Part shown: positions 11,651 through 23,500 of the stretch, in pieces
How the letters are laid out: each line of letters opens with the position of its first letter
Position numbering within the stretch: position 1 is the first letter of the stretch
Assembly (NCBI GenBank): GCA_037176845.1
Contig: JAYKXP010000269.1
Coordinates: 1-41,152 of the forward strand
DNA from: Paramarasmius palmivorus
Lineage: Eukaryota; Basidiomycota; Agaricomycetes; Agaricales; Marasmiaceae
Length of the DNA: 41,152 nt
Direction of reading: 5' to 3'
Program-made: the position numbers and the translations under genes
Notes under the pieces: generated by a model
The model's input: only the letters and a program-made list of their open reading frames with translations
Database searches by the model: none
Told to the model about the DNA's origin: nothing

Positions 11651-12959
11651 GTTGAAGGTCGGAGGCGATAAGGAAGGAAGAGCTGCCTAAAAGGGTGTGT
11701 GCGTCAGTTCCATGGAGTTGAAACCGCCCCAGCTGCTCGATCTCATCCCCTGCAACAAGGCCTACAGCCTTCCTGGGGTAGAAAGGACATAGCACCGAGT
11801 ATCCTGCAAGGTTTCGGCGTTGGGATCCATTGGTAGGGCCCCTTAACCTGCCTGTAACCCTGAGGCTGCATAGGAGAAAACCAGACGAGGGATCCCGGGG
11901 TTGGATTCCCAAGTGCAGCAAAAAAGGAAGGGTGCGCTCACCTGAAGTTCTGGGGGACACATGAGTATTCTCTTGCCCTTTTATCCTCCTCCAAGATCTT
12001 GCTACATCTCCTGTGCTTCCGTTGCAACCGATCTAAAGGACACATGTCAAGGTCAAAAGGATGGAAGGGTGAACAAAGAGCCAAAAACTGACTAAACTGT
12101 CAACTTGAAACTTCCATGAGTTCTTGTGGAGGGGCCTGTCGGTGTGTTGTGTCGTCGTGATCGTCGTGCAGAGCAGAGAGATTTCAGCAATTAGCGTGTT
12201 ACACTGCCACTATGACATATGCCGGCTACCCGGCAAAAGCGTCAAACACGGTCGCTTGACCGTTCACCGTCATCCGTCTCTCTTCGTTGCGGCTGTTTAG
12301 GACCCATGCCGATGAACATCTGCCTCAAAATGGTCTCCTGATCTTGGGTTTTTATATCTGTCGTTTCCGTCCCGTTTCGAAACACCTCGATCAAAAATCA
12401 CAGGCTCAATCTCTGTGGCAAAACGGACGCTAGAAGATGAGAGGGTGTAGAGCAGCGACTATCCAAGAAGGCAGATTTGGTGCGTATCACCTGGTTTTAT
12501 TGTCCAGTATTCATAGTCTGATGGTGTCTTCCAAGATTGCAGCGTAAGAGGGTCCACATACATTACGGTTTACTATGGGAAGGAACACTCGTATGGAAGC
12601 TCAGCTTTGGCAAGATGAGGCTCATTTAGCGATCGTATTCATCTCCTGTAGCACAAGGATAGTAGCTTATACCTCACAAATACACCCATTACATCCATAT
12701 TTTCAGTACGGTCCAGTGAATGAAAGGCAGAGCGCAGGTTCGGCGAAGCATGGGACAAGAATTGAAGAATAACTACTTGAGATAACCTTTAGATATTTGA
12801 GACTTAGTCTCGGATTGCATGTACCAACGTCATATTCAGATTTTGAGTCTCGCAGCGTTCTGGGGAAAAAGTCGCAAAACCACGTCTATGTGACCTTCGT
12901 ACCAATTTACATGGGCGCTACTTTACGCCCGCGTCTCAACCGTCTCTCTTTCTGACCTG
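11651..12959. other. Intergenic region, no gene recognised
   Basis: This separates divergent genes starting at 11650 (minus) and 12960 (plus) and must hold both promoters. A 119-codon minus-strand open frame (11601-11960) overlaps the first exon of the 250-aa gene in another frame and starts without ATG, so I do not call it. No convincing TATA element, repeat or RNA gene was seen. Confidence 0.4.
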
Positions 12960-13761
12960 ATGCCTCGCTCGAAGATCCATACTACTAAAGCGGAAATCGC
13001 ACAGGCCAAAAGAGAGAAATCCGCCAGATATTATCGCAAGTGAGTAACTGCCTACACAATCTCCTATTATTCTGACTTCGTGGATGCAGGAATCGGCACA
13101 AAATTCTTTCTAAGATGCAACAAGAAAGGGACGAGCAACGGCGACAAGAAGATATCCAATTGTGAGATCGGGCCATAATAGCTTCTATTCCGTTGCTAAC
13201 TACCGTGATAGTATTGAGCATCTTCGTAAAAAGAGAATGAGGAAGTGGGAGGATGACCAGAAGGATTTGGCCGGTGTAATTGAGGATCAGTTGAGTATCC
13301 TATGTCCGCTTCAAATGCCCATGAATCTCAATGGCTTTTCCAGCGATCCTATGGCCCGAATAAAGATCCCGAATCACTCCCTGATTCGTATCTCTGGCGG
13401 TAAACCCAGTATTTGGTTGGATGCCGTTTACCACCAATATTTGCAGATATGAGGCCATGAGAGTACTAGGCGCACCGCATCCCCTGTGGACAATGCCACG
13501 ACTACTATCAACAACTTGCTCAAAGGAGCATCTATCTTCTCTGACCGTATTCTTAACAGTTACGATGTGATGGATTTCTACAAACGCGCGTCAATGTTCT
13601 GCAGGAGACTACGATGGATAGTTAATTGTCTAGAGGATATGGAGCTTCGTGTGATGGATCTGGACGACGATCTCACATTGGCCTATGAGGAGAAGAGGCT
13701 CAATTTCCAGCAGCCCATGACTAGGGATTGGATCGACGGTGTGATCCCTATACCTGAGTAG
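12960..13761 (+). pseudogene. Basic-helical protein gene with an in-frame TGA
   Basis: Exons 12960-13039, 13090-13161 and 13212 onward join in phase across GTGAGT...GCAG and GTGAGA...ATAG introns. The first 60 residues are very basic and charged (AKREKSARYYRKNRHK, then QQERDEQRRQED), as in several repeat-associated Agaricomycete proteins. The frame meets TGA at 13450-13452, which would give 130 residues, but the same frame continues open for about 100 codons to 13761 with ordinary coding character (DLDDDLTLAYEEKRLNFQQP). I therefore read this as a gene of roughly 233 codons with one nonsense change. No catalytic domain is visible. The next gene starts 232 bp downstream on the same strand. Confidence 0.5.
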
Positions 13762-13993
13762 GAAAGTCATAGAACAATTGTTGCTTAGATCGTCTCATTC
13801 TAGATTATTCAAAGATCAACGTTCAATGTCGCCAGGGTCCGGCCAATGGAGCCCTGTATGAGGTTCATGCGGTATAACTGATACCCACCGGCGATTGGAT
13901 CTGTATACCAGAGTAAAGGGTGTACCAGTCTTGCCGGTATCCAACTAACTATATATGGCGTGTTCATGGCTGGACCTATTGGCGTATTCTACT

Positions 13994-15224
13994 ATGCCTT
14001 GGCCTGCATTTCACCCTCCACCGCAAACGGACAAGGAGGTTACGGAGTGGCACCGTGCGATTCTCCGGGATGGAGACGTGAGTTTGTTCCCTTACGTTGT
14101 CTAAGATGGCTCAACTCAACGTTCCCTTAGTTCCAAATAACACGTCTGGGTCTGTATTTGGGCACGGATTGCGCATATCCGTGATTAGTGCCTGTTCCAG
14201 ACAGCAGGGGTGCGTCAAAGGGTGAATGGTGGAATCTCCACGCAGATTTCTGGGTGACATCGCGGTTCGGACGGGGTGATATCTGTGTGGTGGATATGGT
14301 GAACGACATGCAAAAAGTCCTATTGGACGGCCAATACACAGCATTCTACTATCCTAACCGAAGGCCGCCTGCTCTGGATCGCCTAGTGGATCTGAACATT
14401 GCGTGGCTAGTCTGGGACAAAGATATTGGTTCTTCCCTTCACGATCAATTGGGTCCTGGGCTAGAAGATTGTCGTCTTTTAGGCCCGCTACTTGTGGTAA
14501 AGCACGATATCACAGGCAAATTTGTGGATATCCCAAAAAGAGACATGGACATGGTGCTGAATCTGGTGAAAAGGTATCTGTATCTTGGTTCTCTTGTCCC
14601 GATTGTCGCGCTGAACCAGACTGTGTGACGTTATAGCAACCTTATGCGCCGCAACTCCATCACAGGAAAAAGGTATCTGGACGGATTTGAAGGTGTGCCT
14701 CTCAGGATAAGGAATGGAGCGCCGACGGTTTCTGGAGAAGGATTTATACCCGGTCGTGAGCTTGTCGAATCTGGGACATTGGTGTCGAAGCATGGTCCGT
14801 CGCACATGGAGAAGAAAGGGGTTTTGCAAGGTGAGCCTCCGCTCTTATTTACTTGGATTTCACGTTACTGATCCATAATTCTAGAGCCAGAACTTCATCT
14901 TCCGCAAGCACGGCTGGAATTGCCTGTGGATGCAGACCGCGATGGTACGTTTTTATCGGATTCTATGGCCGCTTTAGTCTGACACATTTGCAGGAAAGAT
15001 ATCCCAGGACAAGGCTCAGCCAGCTTGATGCCGTCGATTACGCCTGGAGGAGATACCTCAAACTGCCCAATCGCCCTCAGGGATTCTTGCCAGTGGTTAT
15101 CGTACAATATCCCAGAGCATCGGCGTTGAACACTGAGAGAGAGGTGTTATCAGGGCGGATAAAGGCTTATAGAAAATTAAAATACGCTGAGGATGAGGAG
15201 TCCTCCCTTCGTGCAGTGATGTAA
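13994..15224 (+). pseudogene. Uncharacterised multi-exon gene with an in-frame TGA and uncertain 3' end
   Basis: Exons 13994-14077, 14131-14573, 14637-14830 and 14885-14944 join in phase with good GT-AG borders. The frame has a TGA at 14182-14184, between CAYP and LVPVPDSRG, and is otherwise open. Recognisable stretches are FWVTSRFGRGDICVVDMVNDMQ, VLLDGQYTAFYYPNRRPPALD, and GFIPGRELVESGTLVSKHGP. After the last intron (acceptor at 14993) the expected phase gives a stop after 12 codons, while another frame runs to 15224 and looks better (AWRRYLKLPNRPQGFLPVVI), so a frameshift or misjudged splice is likely. The family and function are unknown to me. It lies head to tail with the preceding gene and convergent with the RNase H1-like gene. 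Confidence 0.5.
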
Positions 15225-15526
15225 ACCCGACAGGAAAAATCAAAATATAGATTCTGCCTTTGACACATGGCTTGATCGCTAGTTACCAATTTGGCCTGCC
15301 TTGGTAGTTACCGTCGGTGCTTGTAACAGACTTTTGGGGGGCTAGACAAGGTCCCTCTTTCCCAAGTTCAACCCACATGGGACCCTAGGAATCGTATCAT
15401 GCGTTATTTATTTATTTTTAAAAAAAATCAGATATGTGTGTATTTTCTACGTTTATCTACAACAATCAATGAATACCCTACTGGAATAATACGATTTTTC
15501 GAAGACACAAAAGCAACATGGAACTT
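15225..15526. other. Convergent intergenic region
   Basis: This stretch lies between two converging genes. It contains an AT-rich piece (about 15410-15480) that could serve 3' end formation on both sides. Nothing else is visible. Confidence 0.4.
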
Positions 15527-16652
15527 TTAGGCAGGAGTGGGAGTGACGTCGGACACGACCCTCAAATCATAGCCTGGCTTCTGGTTGAAGTAGGCTCGAG
15601 TGTACTCCATCTGGGCCTGCGTGAAGGTCTGGTGCTTGGTGGCTCGGAAACCGGAGACGCCAAGGACCTTGTGTTCGACCTCCTCATACCTGAATGGAAA
15701 CATTAGTCTTAGTAAGTATAACGGAGGAAAGAGACGCACCAATCGCCCCAGAAGATCCCTACTTCACGCCCAACATAAACGACGTAGAAGCGTGTTCCAG
15801 CAGGTACATCTGCCGGTGCATGGAAAGAGTCTGGGTGAGGAATGTTAGGAACGCCAGGAACGCCGTTGTTGTCAGACTCGTCGCTGAAGGTGACGGAGGC
15901 CTCGCTGCTGAGACTCTCCACGTCATCCATCTCCGTGGCAGTTTGAGCGGGAGTGGCTTCTTGAACAGCCAGGGTGGCGTCCTGAGCAGGAGTGGCCGTG
16001 ACTATGGGGTTAGAAACCAGCGCTGCATGACCGGCCAAAGTGTTTGCAGCGGCTAACGCCTCTTGAGTCAAACCAGATTGCGGTCCCAGAGCAATGACCA
16101 GAGGTGCATCCTCGTTGCTAGGAACGTCCACTGCAACGTAGAGGTTACCGTCGCGGTAAAAGGCTCCGGCGGCTTCTTCCTGAGCGGTGGGTGCCACCAG
16201 AGGGTTTGCCACCGTAGCGATGCCACGGGGACCACTCCTAGCAGGGCTTGGATGGTCAGGATGAAGGCGTTGTATTTTTGTGATGGTGGTGATGACCAAA
16301 CCTATTGGGCAGTCAGTGCGTGTACCATAATTTTTTTTGTTGATTTTACTCACCGCCCATCTCTTCAACCGTTGTCCGAACGGTGGTGGTACCTGCAAAA
16401 AGTCATCAGAAATAGTAACAAGAAATGGTTTGGTACCTACCCCTAGCTGGCTCGTGCTCGAGGCAATTGAATGCTTGAGGGGTCATGTAGGCCAACGCCT
16501 GGCCATTTGGTGGTCGTCCTCAACAGTGGCTTAGTAAATGGGCTATGAGACAGTCAAAAGAAGGACTCACCCACTACAAGGAAATTTCCTTCTCGCCGAT
16601 TGACAGGAGAGGGAGGACGAGGAGTGTATTCGTCAATAATAGTGGTCTGCAT
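15527..16652 (-). CDS. Protein with an RNase H1 N-terminal (viroplasmin-like) domain, 307 aa
   Basis: Five exons fit exactly in phase: 16652-16571, 16518-16441, 16392-16354, 16301-15740 and 15689-15527, giving 307 residues. The middle is an Ala/Thr/Pro-rich low-complexity linker with an acidic Ser-rich stretch (ESLSSEASVTFSDESD). The C-terminal part, from about residue 235, contains TRFYVVYVGREVGIFWGDW, and then GVSGFRATKHQTFTQAQMEY after the last intron. That matches the small RNA:DNA hybrid-binding fold of eukaryotic RNase H1 N-termini: an aromatic-rich first strand, a GI(F/Y) segment, a Trp, then a GF-x-A-x-(Y/H)-(K/Q)-x-F motif. No RNase H catalytic domain follows, so it is probably a nucleic-acid-binding protein only. 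Such stand-alone copies are numerous in mushrooms. Partner and location are unknown. Start chosen as the first ATG that keeps all exons in frame. Confidence 0.8.
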
Positions 16653-17220
16653 GAGTTATGGCGGGAGGAAAGAGCAAGAGATGATGGTCAGGAAGAAAGA
16701 AAGGACGCAGGATATTTTGAGGCCAGGGTCCTCTGAGCGATGGCGTGATCGTTGGATTTGGGGTGAGTTCTGGATAGAATTTCTGATGAGCACAGGTAAT
16801 TACCAATTGTTGCAGGACCATTCGGCACTTACCAGTAGCTCAGCTTGTAATCATCTGGCCGTAGGTCATTGTTTTGCTTGGGCTCTGGATAGATTCTGAG
16901 TATATTCCATGCAAACGCAACAAGACGTGTTAGAAAACATCCTCTTATCAGGCAGAGGACATACTCACAGAGAACGACAGGCACTTCATTGTGATACCTA
17001 ACGGATGGTGGTCCCTGCCTGAGCAATTGGTTATTGCTGTTGGAGTGATCTTAGCGGTCCGATCGGTAACTACCTTTGAAAACATCCAGGGCAAGATCCT
17101 TGCTCCGATTGATTTCCAAGCCCTGTCTAAAGTCCCAACTGGAATGCCACACATTGTCCCTTCCCTGTACCTTTCGCTCCCTGTTCAATCTTGCCACCAG
17201 CAACTCCTGCTGTTTTCATC
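16653..17220. promoter_or_regulatory. Divergent intergenic region (shared promoter space)
   Basis: This 568-bp gap lies between the start of the minus-strand 307-aa gene and the start of the plus-strand 836-aa gene. It must contain both promoters. C/T-rich stretches occur on the plus strand just upstream of 17221. No specific site can be assigned. Confidence 0.35.
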
Positions 17221-20004
17221 ATGGTCGCTCATAGCTCGTTCGAAGGCAGCCGAGCCAAGTTTCTTGATTCCCACAAAGACGGCTATGCTCAGGCCGTTCA
17301 GGAGGATTGGGTGAAGGATTTTATTGCAGACCTCGGGAGGCGTTACATGAAACGGTATCCTGCAAGTTTGCCGCACGAGGAGGAGCCTTCGCAAGAGCAC
17401 TTGGATGCAGTAGACGACGACGCACCTGATCCTGAAGCCATGTTTCCTGTACGCAAGCCCGAGCAATCGAAAGAAGAGTTTGAGAAGCTCGTTTGCGAAC
17501 ACGAAGTCAGCCAGGGGATCACGAGATACCGTGTTGGCATAAGTCACCAGATTGTTTCTCACAGTGACGTCTTCGATTCTGATCATCTTTATCTATCTCT
17601 TCTAGCAAATTGCTCGCTATATGAAGTATCGCTACGACAAAAGCCGAGGTATCAAAGGCAAAGACAACCCATTCGGAAAGTTGATGGAAAAGTTGACCGG
17701 AGAGGCGGTGGAGGAACCAAAGCGGCGACGACGAGCGTTCGATTTATGGGCCCAGGCTAATCAGGAAGAGGTGGATAGGATGGTAGAAAGGAGGATTCAG
17801 GAGCTCACAGACGCAGGAGAAGTCGTGGTTCCGCCAAATGACTTGGTTCTCGACAAGTCTACCGGGTCTACGACAGACCGTCAAAGTGCTGGGGCTGGTT
17901 TAGCTCAAGAAGAGGCTGGTGCAGAGTCGGAAGAGAAGCAGCAGGGAAAGGGGAAAAAGAAGAAGAAGTTCGTCAAAAAAGGTACGCATTAGTGTTCTTG
18001 TTTTGGTGGTATTGTTGCTTGTTTAGCACAGGTCAGAACGCGTTTGTTCGCGTACGTCAGGAGGTTGTCAAGGGAGTTTACGACGCCATGAAGGACAAGG
18101 AGAAGAAGCCTTGGGAAGAGGCAGTGGAGAAAGACTGGACTGCAAGATTGGAGAAATACAAAGCCTCTGTGAATGCTGGTTTCTCAACGGAGCCTGCTGC
18201 TCGCCAGGAGTAAGTCGGCTTTAACGATTCCTAGGATTGATACTGACAATCAACCCCGTAGCTGTATCATGCGTTTACCTGCCTTTGTTCAGCCTATTTT
18301 GGACGGTATCACCGAGGCGACGGGGATGCACTGTACTATGTTGGTTGGAGGTCCGGAGCCAGCTGACATGGGTCGTCTGAACTTGGTTTCGTGAGTGATA
18401 GCCTCTACTACCAACGAATTCTTTCTAACAACGATTTAGGTTTCATTCAGGGGCTACGCTGAGCTCTCCGGCTTTGAACTTCGGCGCTGCTTGCCAGGAA
18501 GGATACAGGAACTTGATTATACCCCTCTACGGCTCATATCTCAGGAAATGCTTTAGTGAGTGGGATGCTTTAGCCGTATTCTGAGTGCTCATGGCATGAC
18601 GCAGCCGTGGAAGAGTGTAAAAGCCGTGCACTCCCTCATCAAGGCCTCTCCCTGGCATCTTCTTTGTCAGGAGAACTGGGAATCAACCTGGACTTCATTG
18701 AGACCCCCGGGATTCCTAGAGAAGACCAGGAGGAGGTCGGAGCAGAGAGCACCGCTTGCACCTCTAAGCCACCTTCTCAGGCACCTCCACCTTCTGAAGA
18801 CGCCCAAAAAAACAAGAACTCATCACCTTCCCAATCCTCTCATACCCCAAACCAACAACCGTCCACCAGTACCGCTGGTACATCGCCTGCATCACCGGTT
18901 CCTCAGCCAGAAGATCGCCAATCTGTTCCTCCAACGCCGCCTCGTATATCCCTACATCCCCCAGCGGCTTCACCAGTTCAACATCATCCTTTATCGAGTC
19001 CTCCTTTGTCTCCAGCCCCTGGTTCAGCTCCTCCTACCATTGCACCGTCCACGCCACGAGGAAGTTCCCCATACCTGTTTGGTTCCCCAGCAGGCTCAAT
19101 CAAAACGGATGATCTTGGGCTTTCTGAGAGCAATGACCCGGGCGAGGAAATGGAGGTCAAACCTGGATGTGGGCTTCATGGCACGGGTAGTGCACAGGCG
19201 GTTTCCAGAAACACCAGATCAAGCGCTCAATCAAGCGCTCAGGTCAAGTCCAGCGCTAAGCAGCACAAATCCGGCGCTGACGTTCATAATCGTTCCACTA
19301 TTCCCCAAGTCAATTCTGTCGCACCCAAATCAGCTTCTGCGAAGGACAGGCCGAAGCCTAGACCAGTTGCAAGTTCTTCAGCAGGTACATCTACATCTGC
19401 CGCCACCCGCACGTCTACAAAAAGGAAGACCCAAGATAGGCAGCCTCCATCACAGCCAGAAAAGCCTGAGAAGAGGAGGAAGACGGCTAACGTTGCTGCT
19501 AGTATCACTTGTCCTGAAGGAGCGCCAGCATACGTACAGAACTTATTCACCATGTCGTCAGCTGTGGGTATGAATGGGACCTTCTACTGCATTCTCCCAC
19601 TGTACCTAGCTCTAGAAGCGAAGCACATGTACAAGGGAGGCAACCTCAAAACCGTAAACAGGCCAGACGAGGTGCAGCAGTGGTACAAGCGCAGGCGTGC
19701 TGTGTGGTTGCCCAACATCAAAGATATCGCTCGTTTCAGTCAGGAGCTCAAAGCCTGGTTTCGTTTCTGCTCTCCCTCGTGGAGGTCTCCAAAAGGAAGC
19801 GCTCTTCCTATGGTCCGCAAAGCCGGTGACTGGTCCTGCATGGAGGTCTTTGGGCCAAATGGAATGGTAGCGTTTCTGGTAGCTTTGATCTGGTGGCAGA
19901 ATGCATTAAACACTGCAGAGATAGAAGGGAAGGAGATCCAGGAATATCAATCTAGGCTGGATGAGGTGTTGTCAGAGGTAGAGTACACATTTCAGAACCT
20001 GTAG
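17221..20004 (+). CDS. Mushroom-expanded Pro/Ser-rich protein of unknown function, 836 aa
   Basis: Six exons fit in phase: 17221-17532, 17606-17981, 18032-18209, 18262-18390, 18440-18555 and 18605-20004, totalling 837 codons. The N-terminal third is charged and helical (QAVQEDWVKDFIADLG, RYMKYRYDK), with a Lys-rich tract KGKKKKKFVKK near residue 220. Residues about 300-375 hold a conserved block: GMHCTMLVGGPEPADMG, FHSGAT, NLIIPLYGSYLRKCFTVEEC. Residues about 400-680 are a Pro/Ser/Thr/Ala-rich linker with a bipartite basic signal (KRK...EKRRK near 642-665). The C-terminal 150 residues are Trp-rich (WFRFCSPSWRSPKG, WSCMEVFGPNGMVAFLVALIWW). Block order and wording match a very large Agaricomycete family found in repeat-rich DNA; no function is known to me. 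The copy is intact, unlike its two upstream neighbours. Nuclear location is inferred from the basic signal. A copia element is inserted 187 bp beyond the stop. Confidence 0.75.
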
Positions 20005-20186
20005 ATCTAGAGAAGGTGTGGGCGCTTGGGCAGTCTTATATAATATATTTGTAGCGCTGGCAGATAAGAGACGATCATCTCTGATCTGAGATGATCTCGT
20101 ATCAATAGATCTTTATTGTTTGAACATTGTAGCGTAGTAATGTATTCTAGACTCTATACTTACAAGTTAAAGGTGCAATGGTGAAG

Positions 20187-20191
20187 TGGAA
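20187..20191. repeat. Copia target site duplication, left copy (TGGAA)
   Basis: These five bases immediately outside the 3' LTR are identical to 27076-27080 outside the 5' LTR. A 5-bp duplication is usual for copia integrases. Confidence 0.9.
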
Positions 20192-20466
20192 TGTTATGAT
20201 AGAACAGCCTAAAGATACAACATGTGAGTTACAAACTCCTCAGACAGACCATATGATGGTAAAAGGCTGAGATTCTATACCTAAAGATACAACGTGTGAG
20301 TTACAAACTAAGTAAGGTATCAGCAAGGTATAGAATAACTAAGAAAAGAATGAATCATACCTCCTCAGACAGACCATATGATGACAAAAGGCTGAGGAGG
20401 CAGAAACGACGCGCGTAGAGGTAAATAACCAGAGTCACATGATACGGTAAAGTCCGAAACCCAACA
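20192..20466 (-). repeat. 3' LTR of the copia element
   Basis: Same length and borders as the 5' LTR. An internal duplication is visible: a 30-bp piece at 20209-20238 recurs at 20280-20309, and a 34-bp piece at 20238-20271 recurs at 20363-20396, separated in the second copy by about 50 bp of new sequence. Confidence 0.95.
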
Positions 20467-20475
20467 CACCCCCAT
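20467..20475 (-). promoter_or_regulatory. Polypurine tract of the copia element
   Basis: On the minus strand GATGGGGGTG abuts the first base of the 3' LTR, the expected place for plus-strand DNA priming. Confidence 0.65.
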
Positions 20476-20535
20476 CGGACGATGCGCAGAATGGGACGAT
20501 AAGTAAGAGATAGTACGAAGGAAGGAAGAAAGAAG

Positions 20536-20573
20536 AAAATAAAATAAAATAAAATAAAATAAAATAAAATAAA
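20536..20573. repeat. (AAAAT)n microsatellite in the copia 3' region
   Basis: Seven AAAAT units plus a partial unit lie between the pol stop and the 3' LTR, in a purine-rich setting. Confidence 0.9.
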
Positions 20574-20599
20574 CAGAAGAAATGAAACTTTTGGGTCAT

Positions 20600-23500
20600 T
20601 TAATTTGAGTAGTTGCCCCCAATGATACCCGGGCACGATGTCAATCCCAACGACATACAATGTTTGAAGTGAAGCGGCGGACCAAGAGGCTTGGTAAAGA
20701 TGTCGGCAACCATATCGGAGGTAGGAACCCAGGAAACTGCCACAGCATTGGAAGACGTATGATCACGTATGAAATGATACTTGATATCGATATGTTTGGA
20801 GTTGCCGGACGTGGACGGTGATGAGGACATGAACACAGAGCCTTGATTGTCGGATAATATAGGAAATGGCGAAGGGGTTGGTAGTGATATTAGCGAAGTA
20901 AAGGATTTAATCCACAGCGCTTCCCGGAGACAATGAGTTAGAGTCATATACTCTGCCTCCGTTGATGATAGCGCAACAGCCTTCTGTTTTGATGCTGACC
21001 ATGAGACCAGTCCCCCGTATAAGAAAAACGCATATCCCGACACACTCCTACGATCCGCAATGTCTGACGCCCAGTCAGCATCTGTAAAAGCCACATCATC
21101 AACAGGTAATGATGAAAAGCTCATATCACCCCCATGATCACCCCCATACTCCAGGGCGAAATCCGAAGTCCCCACCAAGTACCGAAGTACACCCTTGGCT
21201 GCCAACAGATGTGTTCTTGTAGCCCTCGTGTTGAACTGGCTGAGTGCCATGACCGCATAGGCAATGTCTGGTCTTGTACACATGGCCAGGTACAGTAGTG
21301 ATCCAATGATCCGCATGTACAGTGTCCACAATTGTTCAGGATCATTAGGTGCATCGGGGAGCGAGGAAGGAGGTAGTGTAGGTAACTCCGATATTTTGGA
21401 ACGGAGGGGAACTTGAACTTTTGATGCGTTGGACAGGCCATATGTCTGGAGGATTTCATGGATATACGGTTGCTGAGTGAGGTAAGCCCATCGCTTAGAC
21501 CTATCGCGTACAATGGTGATGCCCAAGTATAGACTAGCAGGTCCCAAGTCATTCAGCACAAACTCTTCGGAAAGAGTGCAAATAACCCAATGGTACAAAG
21601 GCGTTGAATTGGTGATACAAAGGCCATCATCAACATGGAGGCCAATTATCATCATGAGTGGCGATCCAGAGGCTGGCATGGGAATGGAGGAATCTGGTGA
21701 GGAAGACCAGGTGCAGTAAAAAACGGCATTATCGGCTGCACATCGGAGAAACTTCAACCGTCGCCGTAACCTATCCCAAAGCAACTTGTACCATTCTGCA
21801 GAGGCTTGCTTCAATCCATACAACGCCTTCAACAGAATGTACACGAGATCCTTCCGGGATAAAGGATAACCTGGAATCTGTTTGCAGTAGACGACTTGCG
21901 AGAGTGGTGCGTTAAGGAAGGCGGTTTTGAAATCGAATACGAACATCTCGAGGTCGTGCTTAACTGCGTAGGCTATCAGAATGCGAATGCTAGTCAGCCT
22001 GGCGACTGGGGCATAGGTCTCTCCATATTCTCCTGGGCGCTGACTAAAACCTTGGGCGACCAGCTGAGCCTTGTACTTCGTGATTTCTCCACGTTCGTTG
22101 TGCTTGAAATCATACACCCAACGCACCCCCACTGCATGTGCACCTTTAGGAAGCTCAGCTTCCTTGAGCACCTTGAGTCTCTGAAGACTAGCAAGTTCCT
22201 CCAGTTCGGCTGGCTTCCATTCCGAGGAATCGGGTCGCGAGTGTGCTTTGTGATAAGAAAGCGGCTTCTTTTCAAGATCATATACCTTTGGCCCAGCGGC
22301 GACAAGTGCGAGTCCATTGGGGTTGCCTGGATATTTGATGTAATTAACCTCTTCCTGCATTACACTTAGTTCCTGTGATGCAAGCAGGTCAACGGAACAT
22401 GCTTCTGAAAGATGGTCATCAAAAGCTGCTAGGCAAACCATGGCTGATACACCATCCTCCGTAACAGTGCCACCAGCTTGTCGCTCCAGTCGTCTCCGGC
22501 GAAGTTCTTCACGCCACGCATCACGCCTCTTGATGCCCTCCTGCCATTCGCGCCCCAAGGCTGTTTGCTCTCTAGTCCTCCTTGGTCGTGCACGAAGTTC
22601 ACTTGACTCAGTTTCGCGGGTCGGCTTGGATCGAACAGGCAGGTCTTCTACCATGCTGTCGGCGTCAATTGGCAGGGTCTCCAGATCCTTGAGACTCTGA
22701 GGGATGTTTGAAGCTTGTTCTCTCTGTGACACAGAGTCTCCCACAGGCGCATAGTAACCATCAGGAACACGGCCCAGGTATCCCGGAGTGTTTTCATCGA
22801 AAATGACATCTCGAGAAAACCTGTACCTCCCCTTTAGATCCCATACTCGCCACCCAATGCGTCCTTCCTCATACCCAACGAAAATTGCTTCATACCGACG
22901 AGGGCTACCCTTCTGCATCAATTCCGGAGGAATAGCAACCCAACATCGACACCCCCATGCTCGAAGAACTGAATAGTTGGGTTGACTGTTATGAACAATT
23001 TCGTAAGGGGTTTTGAATCGAGGTAATGCGGTACATGGAAGCCAGAATCGAACGAAAGACGACATGCGAATGGCATCCTCCCAAAAGGATAGCGGAAGGT
23101 TTGCCCATGCAAGGAGAACATTCATGTCATCTTCAAGAACCCGCACAAAACGCTCTGCGCTTCCATTCTGTGGGTGCGCATAGGGTGCAGTAACTTGAAC
23201 CTGTATGCCTTTATTACGGTACCAGTCCAATAGATCTCCTTCGGCCTGCTCTGCAGAGCCATCACACCGCATGTTGATTGTTTTCGAATCCATCAACAAT
23301 TCCCAACGGTTGATAACTGTTTTGATGGCGTGAGGTACCTGCGATCGATCCTTGAGAAAGACTACTGCGTTGGCGCATGTGTAATCATCGTAGAGCACTT
23401 GGAAATATAGGTTCCCATGAGGCGAAGCAACTGGCATAGGGCCACATGTATCTGTATGCACCAGTTCCAGAGGTTTGGAGGCACGTGTTTCCGAAGAGTA

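Noticed and set aside
11601..11960. 119-codon minus-strand open frame
   Set aside because: It lacks an ATG start, overlaps the first exon of the 250-aa gene out of frame, and shows no known domain.
18560..19573. 337-codon plus-strand open frame
   Set aside because: Overlaps the last exon of the 836-aa gene in a different frame; its His/Leu/Pro composition mirrors the Pro/Ser linker and it starts in an intron.
21896..22369. 157-codon plus-strand open frame and neighbours within pol
   Set aside because: Antisense shadows of the copia reverse transcriptase and integrase.
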